A stretch of 64,000 nt of DNA, taken from positions 2,418,001-2,482,000 of the forward strand of contig NZ_LR734808.1 in NCBI RefSeq assembly GCF_902506655.1, in the 5' to 3' direction. The position numbers and the translations under genes were made by a program. The first letter of the stretch is position 1. Each line of letters starts with the position of its first letter. A model generated the notes under the pieces. The model ran no database searches, was not told the origin of the DNA, and saw nothing but the letters and a program-made list of their open reading frames with translations. Of the stretch, positions 45,885 through 53,908 are shown one piece after another. Source of the DNA: Marinoscillum sp. 108 (GTDB lineage: Bacteria > Bacteroidota > Bacteroidia > Cytophagales > Cyclobacteriaceae).

Positions 45885-45945
45885 CCTGTGGTTATTTTGA
45901 CACCAAGCTAATAAAAAATGTGCTTTCCCGTGAAGATAGGAATAC

Positions 45946-46458
45946 CTACCGGATCTGAATCCCTCGCGTGGTGAATGAAATCCCCTGCTGACCGGACGTA
46001 GAGATCATCACCGCTTCAAACAATGGCTCGGGGGTGCCTGGATTGATCATCCATTCAAAAATAAAATTACCTCCTGTCCCACCTTCGTTATCCACTTCCT
46101 GTATGACTATTTCTACCGTCTCCAGTGGCAAAATGAAAATGGGTTGATCAAAATAGGTTCGGATCAGTTTGCCCTCGGTACCGAAAAACTGAGCCCTGGA
46201 CACATAGATTGTATCTTCGATGCTCACATTTCGGAGACTCACGGTAGCCGTAAGATCATGTCTTCGGTGTTCGGAGCGGCTATAGATTTGTGAGTAAACA
46301 GAGAGGTATGTTACCCCTTTCTGAAGGGAATCTGAGGTCGTCAGGTTGGCGGATCTCTTGTTCCAGTTGACAGGTGTCACCTCATCAGACCCTACTGTCT
46401 TTTCCTGACAGGACATCAAGGCCACAAAAACTAACAACACTGGAGAGATCTTTTTCAT
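45946..46458 (-). CDS. DUF3124 lipoprotein
   Basis: With the ATG at 46458 the protein has 170 residues and a lipoprotein signal (KKISPVLLVFVALMSC). The DUF3124 domain fills the remainder: GVTYLSVYSQIYSRSEHRRH, then LTATVSLRNVSIEDTIYV and ETVEIVIQEVDNEGGTGGNF. The fold is likely an Ig-like beta sandwich with unknown ligand. The longer frame to 46503 overlaps gntK and lacks a signal peptide at its start. It begins one base after the gntK stop. Confidence 0.8.
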   Translation of the reverse strand: MKKISPVLLVFVALMSCQEKTVGSDEVTPVNWNKRSANLTTSDSLQKGVTYLSVYSQIYSRSEHRRHDLTATVSLRNVSIEDTIYVSRAQFFGTEGKLIRTYFDQPIFILPLETVEIVIQEVDNEGGTGGNFIFEWMINPGTPEPLFEAVMISTSGQQGISFTTRGIQIR

Positions 46459-46459
46459 A

Positions 46460-46948
46460 TCACACCTGATTAATTCTGACAAGGATTTCATCGACGATGG
46501 CATCCACGGGGTTTGCTACATTGTAAAACCACCCATACTTGGGCTTCTCAAAGATATCAAACTGAGAGCCAAGAATTCTTTCATCAAAGAAATGCCCCTT
46601 TCGTTCTCGAATTCTCCGCAGAATAAGGTTTCTATCTCCCTCTAAGATAATCCATTGTACGTGGTGTGTGGGAATGGGGGTCAATATATTGCGATAAAAC
46701 TCTTTGAGGGCTGAGCAAGCCAGCACACATCCACCCTCCTGGTCCCATCGGACCATATTCAGTGATATTTTTCTGAGCCAGGAGATGCGATCCTTATCAG
46801 ACAGAGGAATACCGGAAGCCATTTTCTCTATGTTTTCCGGTACGTGAAAATCATCCGCATCATAAAAGGGAACACCCAGTTTGGATGCCAGCAAAGTACC
46901 GACAGTGGTCTTTCCGCTTCCTGCCACTCCTCCAATAATATAAATCAT
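46460..46948 (-). CDS. gntK: Gluconokinase (carbohydrate kinase of the GntK type)
   Basis: The 162-residue P-loop kinase begins with IYIIGGVAGSGKTTVGTLLA and has the substrate-binding segment FYDADDFHVPENIEKMASGI followed by PLSDKDRISWL, both typical of thermoresistant gluconokinase. It phosphorylates gluconate to 6-phosphogluconate with ATP, feeding the Entner-Doudoroff or pentose-phosphate route. It follows the KDPG aldolase gene by 127 bases on the same strand, which supports a sugar-acid role. Confidence 0.9.
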   Translation of the reverse strand: MIYIIGGVAGSGKTTVGTLLASKLGVPFYDADDFHVPENIEKMASGIPLSDKDRISWLRKISLNMVRWDQEGGCVLACSALKEFYRNILTPIPTHHVQWIILEGDRNLILRRIRERKGHFFDERILGSQFDIFEKPKYGWFYNVANPVDAIVDEILVRINQV

Positions 46949-47075
46949 CCCTTTACTGCTTTTGGAAGTGAATGGATCCCACTTCTACCTACTAAGATGA
47001 CCAAACCGACCCTAAAGCCAAAACATCAACGCTCCTTTTCACACCCCAGGGCCAGAGAGTCGGTTCTGAGATCAA

Positions 47076-47747
47076 TTACTTAGAAAGTCGCTTAGCCAGT
47101 GCCACGGCCTGACTTACACTCGCCTGCAAAGCCGCATAGTCCTTATTCTGAAGGATCTCCTTGGTAATGAGCTGTGAGCCCATGCCTACACAATGCACTC
47201 CTGCTTCAAACCACTTGCTCAGGTTTTCTTCAGTTGGCTCTACCCCACCAGTCGGCATTATGCTACACCATGGAAATGGCCCTTTTACACCCTTCACAAA
47301 AGATGGACCTCCTACCTGAGAACCAGGGAAGATTTTCACCACTTCAGAGCCAAGCTCCTCGGCATATGAAATCTCCGTCACAGACCCGCAGCCTGGAGAC
47401 CAGGAGATTTTCCTGCGATTACAAACCTTCGCCATTTCAGGGTTCAACACCGGTGACACAATGAAGTTAGCACCCAACTGGATATACAATGAAGTGGTTC
47501 CTGCCTCTACAATAGAGCCCACACCAAGGATCATTTCAGGAGTTTCTTTCTCCGCGTACTTATTCAACGCTGCGAAAACCTCATGGGCATAATCTCCCCT
47601 ATTGGTGAACTCAAATACTCGTACGCCACCTTCGTAGCAGGCCTTCAGGACTTCCTTGCACACCTCCACGTCTTTGTGGTAAAAAACCGGCACTATCCCG
47701 GTTTCCTTCATCTTTAATGCTACTTCTATTCTTGTAAATCTTGCCAT
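47076..47747 (-). CDS. eda: KDPG/KHG aldolase
   Basis: The 223-residue protein cleaves 2-keto-3-deoxy-6-phosphogluconate to pyruvate and glyceraldehyde-3-phosphate (Entner-Doudoroff). Visible motifs are GIVPVFYHKDVEVCKEVLKA, the Schiff-base Lys in EVVKIFPGSQVGGPSFVKG, and MPTGGVEPTEENLSKWFEAG. The ATG at 47747 overlaps the stop of the phosphofructokinase gene by one base (TAATG); the TTG at 47756 is less likely. It is the third gene of the kdgK-pfk-eda operon. Confidence 0.93.
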   Translation of the reverse strand: MARFTRIEVALKMKETGIVPVFYHKDVEVCKEVLKACYEGGVRVFEFTNRGDYAHEVFAALNKYAEKETPEMILGVGSIVEAGTTSLYIQLGANFIVSPVLNPEMAKVCNRRKISWSPGCGSVTEISYAEELGSEVVKIFPGSQVGGPSFVKGVKGPFPWCSIMPTGGVEPTEENLSKWFEAGVHCVGMGSQLITKEILQNKDYAALQASVSQAVALAKRLSK

Positions 47748-48964
47748 TATTGCCAATTTAAAATTTTATTGAAATCGTATTCTTCGGGATGATCCAGCAA
47801 AGCTCCAGCCGCTGCATAATCCTTTGCGGTAATGAAATGCATATTCTGTAAACAGAGCTTCGCGATCTGTGAATCCATGTCCACAAGCCGTGGAGGGATC
47901 TTTCCATTGGCGTCCTCAAACTCTGAAAGGTACATCGGTGAAATATCACCCTTGGAGTTAGCCGTGACGATGCATCCGGAAATGCCCTCGTCGTACAGTT
48001 TTTTCACCCCTATGCCCAACAAAGTACACAACGTGAGGTCGTACCCGATCGGCCTGCAACACCTCAGCTCATAGCCAATCTCCACAGGTCGACTTTTGAT
48101 ACTGATGCCAAGCTTTTTAAGTTTCTCCTGCACCAACACGTTGAAAATATTGGATTTACTCACATTGCCCAGCTCAGGATGACCATGATCATCATAGGTG
48201 AAGAGTATGCCGCAATTCTTGAGTTCTTCCACATCGATGATGTGAAAAACCCCCTCGCTCACCAGGGCCACGCCATATTGGATGTCAAGAATTCTTCTCT
48301 TCACCATGGACGAAATGATCAGATTAATGATCTTATCCAGCGTAGGCTTGGTTTTGTTGAACATCTCAGGGATGATCATCATAGGAAAATGACACCCCGT
48401 GGCGATCCCAAAAGCCAGGTGACCGGCTGACCGGCCCATGGTAGACATCACAAACCAGTTGTGACTCGTGCGGGCATCTTCATAGACGGTATTGCCTATT
48501 TTCACTCCCTCATCTTTGGCAGAATGAAACCCGAATGTAGGATTTCGATCCGGGAGGGGGAGGTCGTTATCTATGGTTTTGGGCACATGGATATTCTTGA
48601 CATCCAGGTTGTTTTTTGCCAGAAATTTAGAAATCCGATTGGCCGTACTGGCCGTATCATCTCCACCGATGGTGACCAGGAGTTTCACATTGTTTTTGAC
48701 AAAGAAATCCACCGTAAACTCATCATCTTTGGGCTTATGCCTGCTCATGATCAAAGTGGATCCCCCCCGACTGAAAATCCTGTCGGCATGCTCAAAATCA
48801 AATTCCTTAATCTGTGGAGACTCAGCGAACAATCCTTTGTATCCTTCCTGCACACCCAGCACTCTGTACCCATCGTTCAAAAAGACTTTGGCAACGGTGC
48901 TAATGACCGTATTGATGCCAGGGGCCGGACCTCCACCGCAGATGATTGCTACTGATTTTTCCAT
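47747..48964 (-). CDS. 6-phosphofructokinase, probably pyrophosphate-dependent
   Basis: The 405-residue protein is a group A phosphofructokinase. It has CGGGPAPGINTVISTVAKVF (residues 9-28), GGDDTAST (100-107) and the catalytic PKTIDND (128-134). ATP enzymes have Gly where this one has the second Asp of GGDD, and Gly where it has Lys in PKTIDND. These two residues mark the pyrophosphate-dependent class. Such enzymes are reversible and can serve glycolysis or gluconeogenesis. The gene sits between kdgK and eda, an unusual place for a phosphofructokinase. Confidence 0.88.
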   Translation of the reverse strand: MEKSVAIICGGGPAPGINTVISTVAKVFLNDGYRVLGVQEGYKGLFAESPQIKEFDFEHADRIFSRGGSTLIMSRHKPKDDEFTVDFFVKNNVKLLVTIGGDDTASTANRISKFLAKNNLDVKNIHVPKTIDNDLPLPDRNPTFGFHSAKDEGVKIGNTVYEDARTSHNWFVMSTMGRSAGHLAFGIATGCHFPMMIIPEMFNKTKPTLDKIINLIISSMVKRRILDIQYGVALVSEGVFHIIDVEELKNCGILFTYDDHGHPELGNVSKSNIFNVLVQEKLKKLGISIKSRPVEIGYELRCCRPIGYDLTLCTLLGIGVKKLYDEGISGCIVTANSKGDISPMYLSEFEDANGKIPPRLVDMDSQIAKLCLQNMHFITAKDYAAAGALLDHPEEYDFNKILNWQ

Positions 48965-48977
48965 AGAATTAAAATTT

Positions 48978-49035
48978 TGGGTCGGCCCAGGCTCTTTTTA
49001 TACAACCAATATATTATACTTCAAGGACCGACCCA
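48978..49035 (-). other. Intercistronic hairpin between kdgK and the phosphofructokinase gene
   Basis: On the minus strand TGGGTCGGTCC (49035-49025) pairs with GGGCCGACCCA (48988-48978) over 11 positions, including one G-U pair. The loop of about 36 bases is AT-rich. An A/T-rich stretch follows. It may stabilise or partly terminate the mRNA between the two genes, lowering downstream expression. Confidence 0.45.
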
Positions 49036-49043
49036 GTTTCTTG

Positions 49044-50090
49044 TTAGCGCGCTACCCTTCCGGAAGCATCTCCGCCCATCAATTTCTCTACTTCAGAAAC
49101 TGTCACCAGGTTAGCATCACCTTTGATCGTGTGCTTCAGGCAAGATGCCGCTACGGCAAAGTCAAGTGCGTTTTGATCGTCTTCAGGGTACTTCAGCAGT
49201 CCGTAGATCAATCCACCCATGAATGAATCACCACCACCTACTCTATCTACGATATCTGTGATTTGGTATTGACGCGTTTCCAACATTTTGGTGCCATCAT
49301 AAAGCACTCCTGCCCATGTATTGTGAGAAGCCGAGATAGAACCACGCAGGGTGGTAATCACTTTCTTAGCTTTAGGGAACTTCTTCATCATTTGCTGACA
49401 TACCGACAGAAAAGCTTCTGCTTTCACATTGTGACCTTCCGTTTGCACACTGACGCCTTCTGGTTTGATGTGAAAATGCATTTCAGCATCTTCTTCATTA
49501 CCCAAAATCACATCGCAGTAAGAGGTCAGCTCGGTCATGATCTCTTCGCGCTTAGCTCCATCGCAATACTGCCACAATTTTGCTCTATAGTTCAAGTCCG
49601 TAGAAATGGTAACACCCATTTCGCTAGCCACTTTCACGGCCTCCAGACATGCATCAGCAGAACTCTGAGAAATAGCTGGCGTGATACCCGTCCAATGAAA
49701 CCATTCTACCCCATCAAAAACCTTTTTCCAATCCACCATTCCTGGCTGGATAGTGGACATAGAAGAATGCGCCCTGTCATACACCACCTTGCTCCCGCGA
49801 GAGACAGCACCAGTCTCCAAAAAGTAGATACCCAATCGCTCTCCACCCCACACGATCTTGTCCACATTCACCCCACGCTTACGCATTTCCATCATGGCAC
49901 ACTCGCCAATGTCGTTCTTTGGAAGTCTGGTTACAAAATCCACAGGAACACCAAAATTGGCCAGTGATACTGCAACGTTAGATTCTCCTCCACCATAAAC
50001 CACATCGAATGAGTTGGCTTGTGAGAAACGCAAAAAACCCTCTGGGGCAAGACGAAGCATGATCTCGCCAAATGTTACTACTTTTTTCAT
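49044..50090 (-). CDS. kdgK: 2-keto-3-deoxygluconate kinase (PfkB/ribokinase family)
   Basis: The 348-residue sugar kinase has the PfkB start KKVVTFGEIMLRLAPEGFLR and FDVVYGGGESNVAVSLANFG. The C-terminal catalytic motif is DRVGGGDSFMGGLIYG (about residues 285-300), with the Asp acting as base. It phosphorylates 2-keto-3-deoxygluconate to KDPG, the substrate of the downstream eda product. The gene is the first of a sugar-acid operon, read divergently from a LacI-type regulator. A promoter and two candidate operators lie upstream. Confidence 0.92.
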   Translation of the reverse strand: MKKVVTFGEIMLRLAPEGFLRFSQANSFDVVYGGGESNVAVSLANFGVPVDFVTRLPKNDIGECAMMEMRKRGVNVDKIVWGGERLGIYFLETGAVSRGSKVVYDRAHSSMSTIQPGMVDWKKVFDGVEWFHWTGITPAISQSSADACLEAVKVASEMGVTISTDLNYRAKLWQYCDGAKREEIMTELTSYCDVILGNEEDAEMHFHIKPEGVSVQTEGHNVKAEAFLSVCQQMMKKFPKAKKVITTLRGSISASHNTWAGVLYDGTKMLETRQYQITDIVDRVGGGDSFMGGLIYGLLKYPEDDQNALDFAVAASCLKHTIKGDANLVTVSEVEKLMGGDASGRVAR

Positions 50091-50114
50091 GTCTTTATAC
50101 TTTTAAGAATGTGT

Positions 50115-50128
50115 CGTGTTCGTACACG
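50115..50128. promoter_or_regulatory. Candidate LacI-family operator A
   Basis: CGTGT and ACACG form an inverted repeat around a TCGT centre. It lies 25 bases upstream of the kdgK start, within its predicted leader. It resembles LacI-family half-sites and shares the CGTGT core with site B. Confidence 0.4.
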
Positions 50129-50169
50129 GTGTTTGGTAAAAAATAACCCCCAATCAAGGAGGATATTGT

Positions 50170-50181
50170 ATCGTGTACGAT
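50170..50181. promoter_or_regulatory. Candidate LacI-family operator B
   Basis: ATCGT and ACGAT form a perfect inverted repeat around a two-base centre. It lies just downstream of the predicted kdgK transcription start. A repressor bound here would block transcription of kdgK, pfk and eda. Confidence 0.45.
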
Positions 50182-50192
50182 AACGATTCATA

Positions 50193-50222
50193 CAAATGTA
50201 ATATATTGCATCTGATTTCAAA
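50193..50222 (-). promoter_or_regulatory. Bacteroidota-type promoter for kdgK
   Basis: On the minus strand TTTG (50222-50219) is followed after 18 bases by TACATTTG (50200-50193), a perfect -7 box. Transcription would begin near 50186, immediately before operator B, and leave a leader of about 95 bases. Confidence 0.55.
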
Positions 50223-50253
50223 AAAATATGACCTATTTTCACAAAAATATTCC

Positions 50254-51291
50254 ATGGCAAGAATCACCATTAAGGAAATAGCGAAAAAGGCCGGGGTTTC
50301 GGCGGGTACGGTAGACCGTGTGTTGCACAACAGGGGTGAGGTGGCTGAAGCCACCCGGGATCTGGTACTCAAAATAGCCAAAGAAGGAAACTACTCTACC
50401 AACGTGTTTGCCAGAAACCTGAAACTCAACAAGGTGTATAACCTGGCCGTGATTTTGCCAAAAGACAATGAATACTGGAAGAATCAAAGCGAAGGTATAG
50501 AGGAGGCTGCTGAGGAGTATGCCTCTCTGGGAATGCAGCTGAGCTTCTATACCTTTGACCGGCAAGACAAGGATTCGTTTCTTACCCAATCAAATATCGC
50601 GCTGAACAGCTCACCTGATGGGGTGATACTCGCCCCCCTGCTTCAGCGAGAGGCCACCCAGATTTGTGAGTCACTCCAGCAGGCCGATATTCCATTCATC
50701 TTTGTGGACTCCAATCTGGACAACATCAAGCCTCTGGCATTCATAGGGCAGGACTCCAGGCAAAGTGGTTTTTTGGCGGCCAAACTCCTTAATCTCGGGT
50801 ATGCCTCGGGCCAAAAAGCGATTGTGATCAAATACACTGATTTTGACAGTCTGAATAAAACGCTGGATGAGCGAATAGAGGGGTTTAGGAAATATTACCA
50901 GCAGGAAAATTTCAGCCCGGAGCTCATTCATGAAATAACACTCGAAAAGGACTTTGTCGGCCTGCCCCCGGGGATAGAGTCGCTACTGGGCAATCAGGAA
51001 CCAGTCCATTTTTTCGTACCCAATTCGCGGGTGCACCAAATTGCAAAAAGTGCTGAAAACGTTATCCCGAGGCATTTAAGTCGGATCATAGGTTATGACT
51101 TAGTCCGCGAAAACATCGTCTACCTCAACAAAGGATTAATTGATTTTGTCATATATCAAAACCCGAAAGTGCAGGGTAACCTGGCCGTGCAGGCATTTTA
51201 CAAGCACCTGATCCTCAAAACTGAAGTGCCACCCACGCACTACATGCAGCTGGACATCATCACCAAAGAGAACCTGATGTATGGGAAATAA
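50254..51291 (+). CDS. LacI-family transcriptional regulator
   Basis: The 345-residue protein has the LacI DNA-binding head (RITIKEIAKKAGVSAGTVDR, with VLHNRGEVAEATRDLVLKI as hinge approach). A periplasmic-binding-protein-like sensor domain follows (about 60-340: AVILPKDNEYWKNQSEGIEE). The sensor probably binds a sugar acid such as ketodeoxygluconate or gluconate, given the divergent kdgK operon. The ATG at 50254 was chosen because the 27 upstream residues of the longer frame are not part of the family. It may repress kdgK through the sites at 50115 and 50170, and possibly itself. Confidence 0.92.
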   Translation: MARITIKEIAKKAGVSAGTVDRVLHNRGEVAEATRDLVLKIAKEGNYSTNVFARNLKLNKVYNLAVILPKDNEYWKNQSEGIEEAAEEYASLGMQLSFYTFDRQDKDSFLTQSNIALNSSPDGVILAPLLQREATQICESLQQADIPFIFVDSNLDNIKPLAFIGQDSRQSGFLAAKLLNLGYASGQKAIVIKYTDFDSLNKTLDERIEGFRKYYQQENFSPELIHEITLEKDFVGLPPGIESLLGNQEPVHFFVPNSRVHQIAKSAENVIPRHLSRIIGYDLVRENIVYLNKGLIDFVIYQNPKVQGNLAVQAFYKHLILKTEVPPTHYMQLDIITKENLMYGK

Positions 51292-51348
51292 CCATTCAAA
51301 ATACGCCCTGATCATTTGCTGGATGGATGATCTCACCTCCTAGCCGAG

Positions 51349-51483
51349 CTAATCCACAATGGGCCAAATCACCAATAAAAGAATAAGTAGTAGGGAAAAA
51401 CCTGAGTATTTCTCATAATTAATCAATACCGCCGCTAAAACAGGGCCTGTCGTTTTCACGCCAGACCTTTTATTTAGTTCCAT
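51349..51483 (-). CDS. 44-residue single-pass membrane protein
   Basis: A minus-strand frame (ATG at 51483, TAG at 51351-51349) encodes a basic N-terminus (ELNKRSGVKTTGP) and a hydrophobic C-terminal segment (FSLLLILLLVIWPIV). It lies in the otherwise gene-free interval between the LacI gene and the gene at 51526. A promoter-like sequence sits directly upstream, so the transcript could be leaderless. The function is unknown. Confidence 0.4.
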   Translation of the reverse strand: MELNKRSGVKTTGPVLAAVLINYEKYSGFSLLLILLLVIWPIVD

Positions 51484-51490
51484 ATCGGGT

Positions 51491-51520
51491 TAAATTTAGG
51501 CATCACCCATCCTAAACCAA
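51491..51520 (-). promoter_or_regulatory. Candidate promoter for the 44-residue protein
   Basis: On the minus strand TTG (51520-51518) precedes TAAATTTA (51498-51491) by 19 bases. The -7 box matches TAnnTTTG at all but the last base. Transcription would start within a few bases of the ATG at 51483. Confidence 0.4.
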
Positions 51521-51525
51521 CAACC

Positions 51526-51939
51526 TTGAGCAGTTCCATCACCCTTAAAGACACAAGTGGTCAAACATTTTTTTTCTGTATCCCTATTTACGAGAGAGGC
51601 ATCATTAAATGCACCTGGACTGGCAACCTTATGGAGATCAGCCCCGCCAAAGAGGCAGCCCTGAGCATAGTGCAGCAGCTGAAAGAAACCGGGTACACCA
51701 AAGTGATCGATGATAACCGGCTCGGGTCAGGTCCATGGCCCGATTTTATGGATTGGCTTAGAACCGACTGGATCAATGCACTACTCAAAACCAACCTCAA
51801 ATCCTATGCGCATGTGGTGTCACCAGACACCAACGCTAAACAACCTGCCTACGAAATATTCAATCAAACCATTAAAAACGTGGATTTTGTCACATTCGGC
51901 AGCTATGACATGGCCCTCAACTGGCTCGAGGAAAATTAG
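51526..51939 (+). CDS. STAS/SpoIIAA-like protein of unknown function
   Basis: The 137-residue protein begins at a TTG; the next Met lies in a predicted helix (MEISPAKEAALSIVQQL), so a later start would cut the fold. The pattern KVIDDNRLGSGPWPDFMDWL followed by SYAHVVSPDTNAKQPAYEIF resembles the STAS/SpoIIAA-like proteins common in Bacteroidota, which take part in protein interactions. No partner is evident. It is convergent with thiL, overlapping it by four bases. Confidence 0.55.
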   Translation: MSSSITLKDTSGQTFFFCIPIYERGIIKCTWTGNLMEISPAKEAALSIVQQLKETGYTKVIDDNRLGSGPWPDFMDWLRTDWINALLKTNLKSYAHVVSPDTNAKQPAYEIFNQTIKNVDFVTFGSYDMALNWLEEN

Positions 51940-52967
51940 AAGTGTTTCCACCCCTGAGCTGTGAGGGCGATCGTATTGCCAGATCTGGTAACCAGCGCCT
52001 TTCCCTTATCAGCAGACTGCATGTACCCAATGGTGTGAATCTCCGCATGATTCTTCACCTTTTCAAAGTCTGCCTGAGTGATGGTAAACAATAATTCATA
52101 ATCCTCACCGCCATTGAGGGCGCAGGTATTAGGATCCAGTCCAAATTCGGCAGCAGTCTCATAGGTTTCCTTATCTATTGGGATCTTATCCTCATAAAGA
52201 GCCGCTCCCAGGCCCGACGCCTTACACAAATGAAAAACTTCTGATGCAAGACCATCTGACACATCGATCATAGACGTGGGAACAATGCCCAACGTCCCAA
52301 ACTCATGAATCACATCCATGCGCGCTATCGGCCGTAGCTGTTTGCCCACCACAAATGGATAACCATCCAGCTTGGGTTGCATGTTTGGGTTAGCCAAAAA
52401 TTCCTGTTTTTCACGCTCCAACACCTGAAGACCTACATAGGCCCCTCCCAGGTCCCCGGTCACGCAGAGAATTTCGCTTTCTTTAGCGCCTGAGCGATAA
52501 GCCACCTTGTCCTTCTCCACAGTACCCATGGCAGTCACCGAAATCACCAGCCCGGAGCGCGAAGTAGTAGTATCTCCACCCACCAGGTCAACATTATAAT
52601 CCTCACATGCCGCCCGTATCCCTTCATAAAGCACCTCCACGGCTTCCACCGAGAATCGATTGCTCAGACCCAGACTCACAGTAATCTGCTTGGGTGTACC
52701 ATTCATAGCAGCTATATCGGAAACATTCACAGACACTGCCTTGTAACCCAGATGCTGCAGGGGTATATAACTCAAATCAAAATGAACACCTTCCAGAAGC
52801 ATGTCAGAGGAAAGTAGCACGAAATGATCTCCTGCATCATACACCGCAGCATCATCCCCTATACCTTTTACAGTAGTGTCATGATATATTTTTACTCCTT
52901 CCGAAAGCTTATCAATCAGGCCAAACTCACCCAACGCTCCTATTTCTGTTCTTTTTTCCTCGCTCAT
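51936..52967 (-). CDS. thiL: Thiamine-monophosphate kinase
   Basis: The 343-residue protein converts thiamine phosphate to thiamine diphosphate with ATP. The N-terminal metal-binding segment GIGDDAAVYDAGDHFVLLSS and the Mg/ATP motif VNVSDIAAMNGTPKQITVSL are typical, as are DVSDGLASEVFHLCKASGLG and NGGEDYELLFTI. The ATG at 52967 (MSEEKRTEIGALGEFGLIDK) replaces a 31-residue upstream extension that would overlap the epimerase gene. It follows that gene by 26 bases. Confidence 0.93.
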   Translation of the reverse strand: MSEEKRTEIGALGEFGLIDKLSEGVKIYHDTTVKGIGDDAAVYDAGDHFVLLSSDMLLEGVHFDLSYIPLQHLGYKAVSVNVSDIAAMNGTPKQITVSLGLSNRFSVEAVEVLYEGIRAACEDYNVDLVGGDTTTSRSGLVISVTAMGTVEKDKVAYRSGAKESEILCVTGDLGGAYVGLQVLEREKQEFLANPNMQPKLDGYPFVVGKQLRPIARMDVIHEFGTLGIVPTSMIDVSDGLASEVFHLCKASGLGAALYEDKIPIDKETYETAAEFGLDPNTCALNGGEDYELLFTITQADFEKVKNHAEIHTIGYMQSADKGKALVTRSGNTIALTAQGWKHF

Positions 52968-52993
52968 TTTCTCGTTTTGATTTTCCTCTTTTT

Positions 52994-53398
52994 TTAGGAC
53001 TTCACTTCCTGACACAACTCTACCAGGACGCCATTGGTGCTTTTGGGATGTAAAAAACACACCAGCTTATTATCTGCACCTTTTTTGGGTGCTTTGTTAA
53101 TCAATTCAAACCCTTCGGATTCCAGTCGCTCCATTTCTGCCAGAATATCATCCACCTCAAAGGCGATGTGATGAATGCCCTCCCCCTTCTTATCAATATA
53201 TTTCGAAATGGCACTCTCCGGAGCCCCAGCCTGAAGCAATTCCACCTTATTGGGGCCAATCCCAAAGAATGAAGTGGTCACATGCTCAGAGTCCACCACC
53301 TCCTCCTTGTAAGAGGGGGTTCCAAAAAGCTTCTGAAAAAGCGCATTGGCTTTGTCTAAATCCTTTACTGCGATACCAATGTGCTCTATTCTAACCAT
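52994..53398 (-). CDS. mce: Methylmalonyl-CoA epimerase
   Basis: The 134-residue VOC-superfamily protein interconverts (R)- and (S)-methylmalonyl-CoA in propionate metabolism. It has two beta-alpha-beta repeats, with metal-ligand candidates in RIEHIGIAVKDLDKANALF, GIHHIAFEVDDILAEMERL and VLVELCQEV. The methylmalonyl-CoA mutase genes are not in this window. It is upstream of thiL with a short gap, so the two are probably co-transcribed. Confidence 0.9.
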   Translation of the reverse strand: MVRIEHIGIAVKDLDKANALFQKLFGTPSYKEEVVDSEHVTTSFFGIGPNKVELLQAGAPESAISKYIDKKGEGIHHIAFEVDDILAEMERLESEGFELINKAPKKGADNKLVCFLHPKSTNGVLVELCQEVKS

Positions 53399-53449
53399 GA
53401 TGTGTCGATTATGTATTAATTTCGCAAAAATGAGGAAACTTTTCCTGTA

Positions 53450-53481
53450 TTTGAAAGGTTCCTTGAGTTGTTGTATTTTTA
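53450..53481 (+). promoter_or_regulatory. Candidate promoter for the 135-residue protein and IscA-type gene
   Basis: TTTG (53450-53453) and TATTTTTA (53474-53481) are spaced by 20 bases. They match the Bacteroidota consensus except for the last base of the -7 box. The start codon is at 53499. Confidence 0.4.
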
Positions 53482-53498
53482 TGTAAAGTCAACATAAT

Positions 53499-53906
53499 AT
53501 GGAATTTAGGACAGACGTCCATGTAGAGGCTGCTCGCATTCAAAATGAAATTAAGAATTTTCTGGGTCTGAAAAGTAGCGACCTTGTATTTGAATTTGCC
53601 AGCAGTGAAGGTAAGGTAAAACTGGATCTGATCACCATCAACCCAAGGCATAACCAGTCTTTTCTGTTCAAAACCATTACTGGTTTTGACAAGACAGATG
53701 CCTTGAATAAGATGTTGGATTATGTGAAAACGCATAAAGAGAAGGAAAGCTCCTACACCATCCAGTGGACCACTAAGGGGATGAATGAACTTCAGACCTC
53801 CTATTTCAGAGCAAAAAATATCTATGATGCCATGGACAAACTGTATTATGGCCGGGATATGAACAACATCACAGTGTTTAGTGTAGTACTCAACCCAATA
53901 GCTTGA
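53499..53906 (+). CDS. Conserved-type protein of unknown function upstream of an IscA-type gene
   Basis: The 135-residue soluble protein shows no recognised domain. Two features stand out: FRTDVHVEAARIQNEIKNFL at the start and TTKGMNELQTSYFRAKNIYD near the end, both helical. Its stop ends two bases before the ATG of the IscA-type gene, so the pair is co-transcribed. That position suggests, without proof, a link to Fe-S metabolism. Confidence 0.6.
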   Translation: MEFRTDVHVEAARIQNEIKNFLGLKSSDLVFEFASSEGKVKLDLITINPRHNQSFLFKTITGFDKTDALNKMLDYVKTHKEKESSYTIQWTTKGMNELQTSYFRAKNIYDAMDKLYYGRDMNNITVFSVVLNPIA

Positions 53907-53908
53907 CT

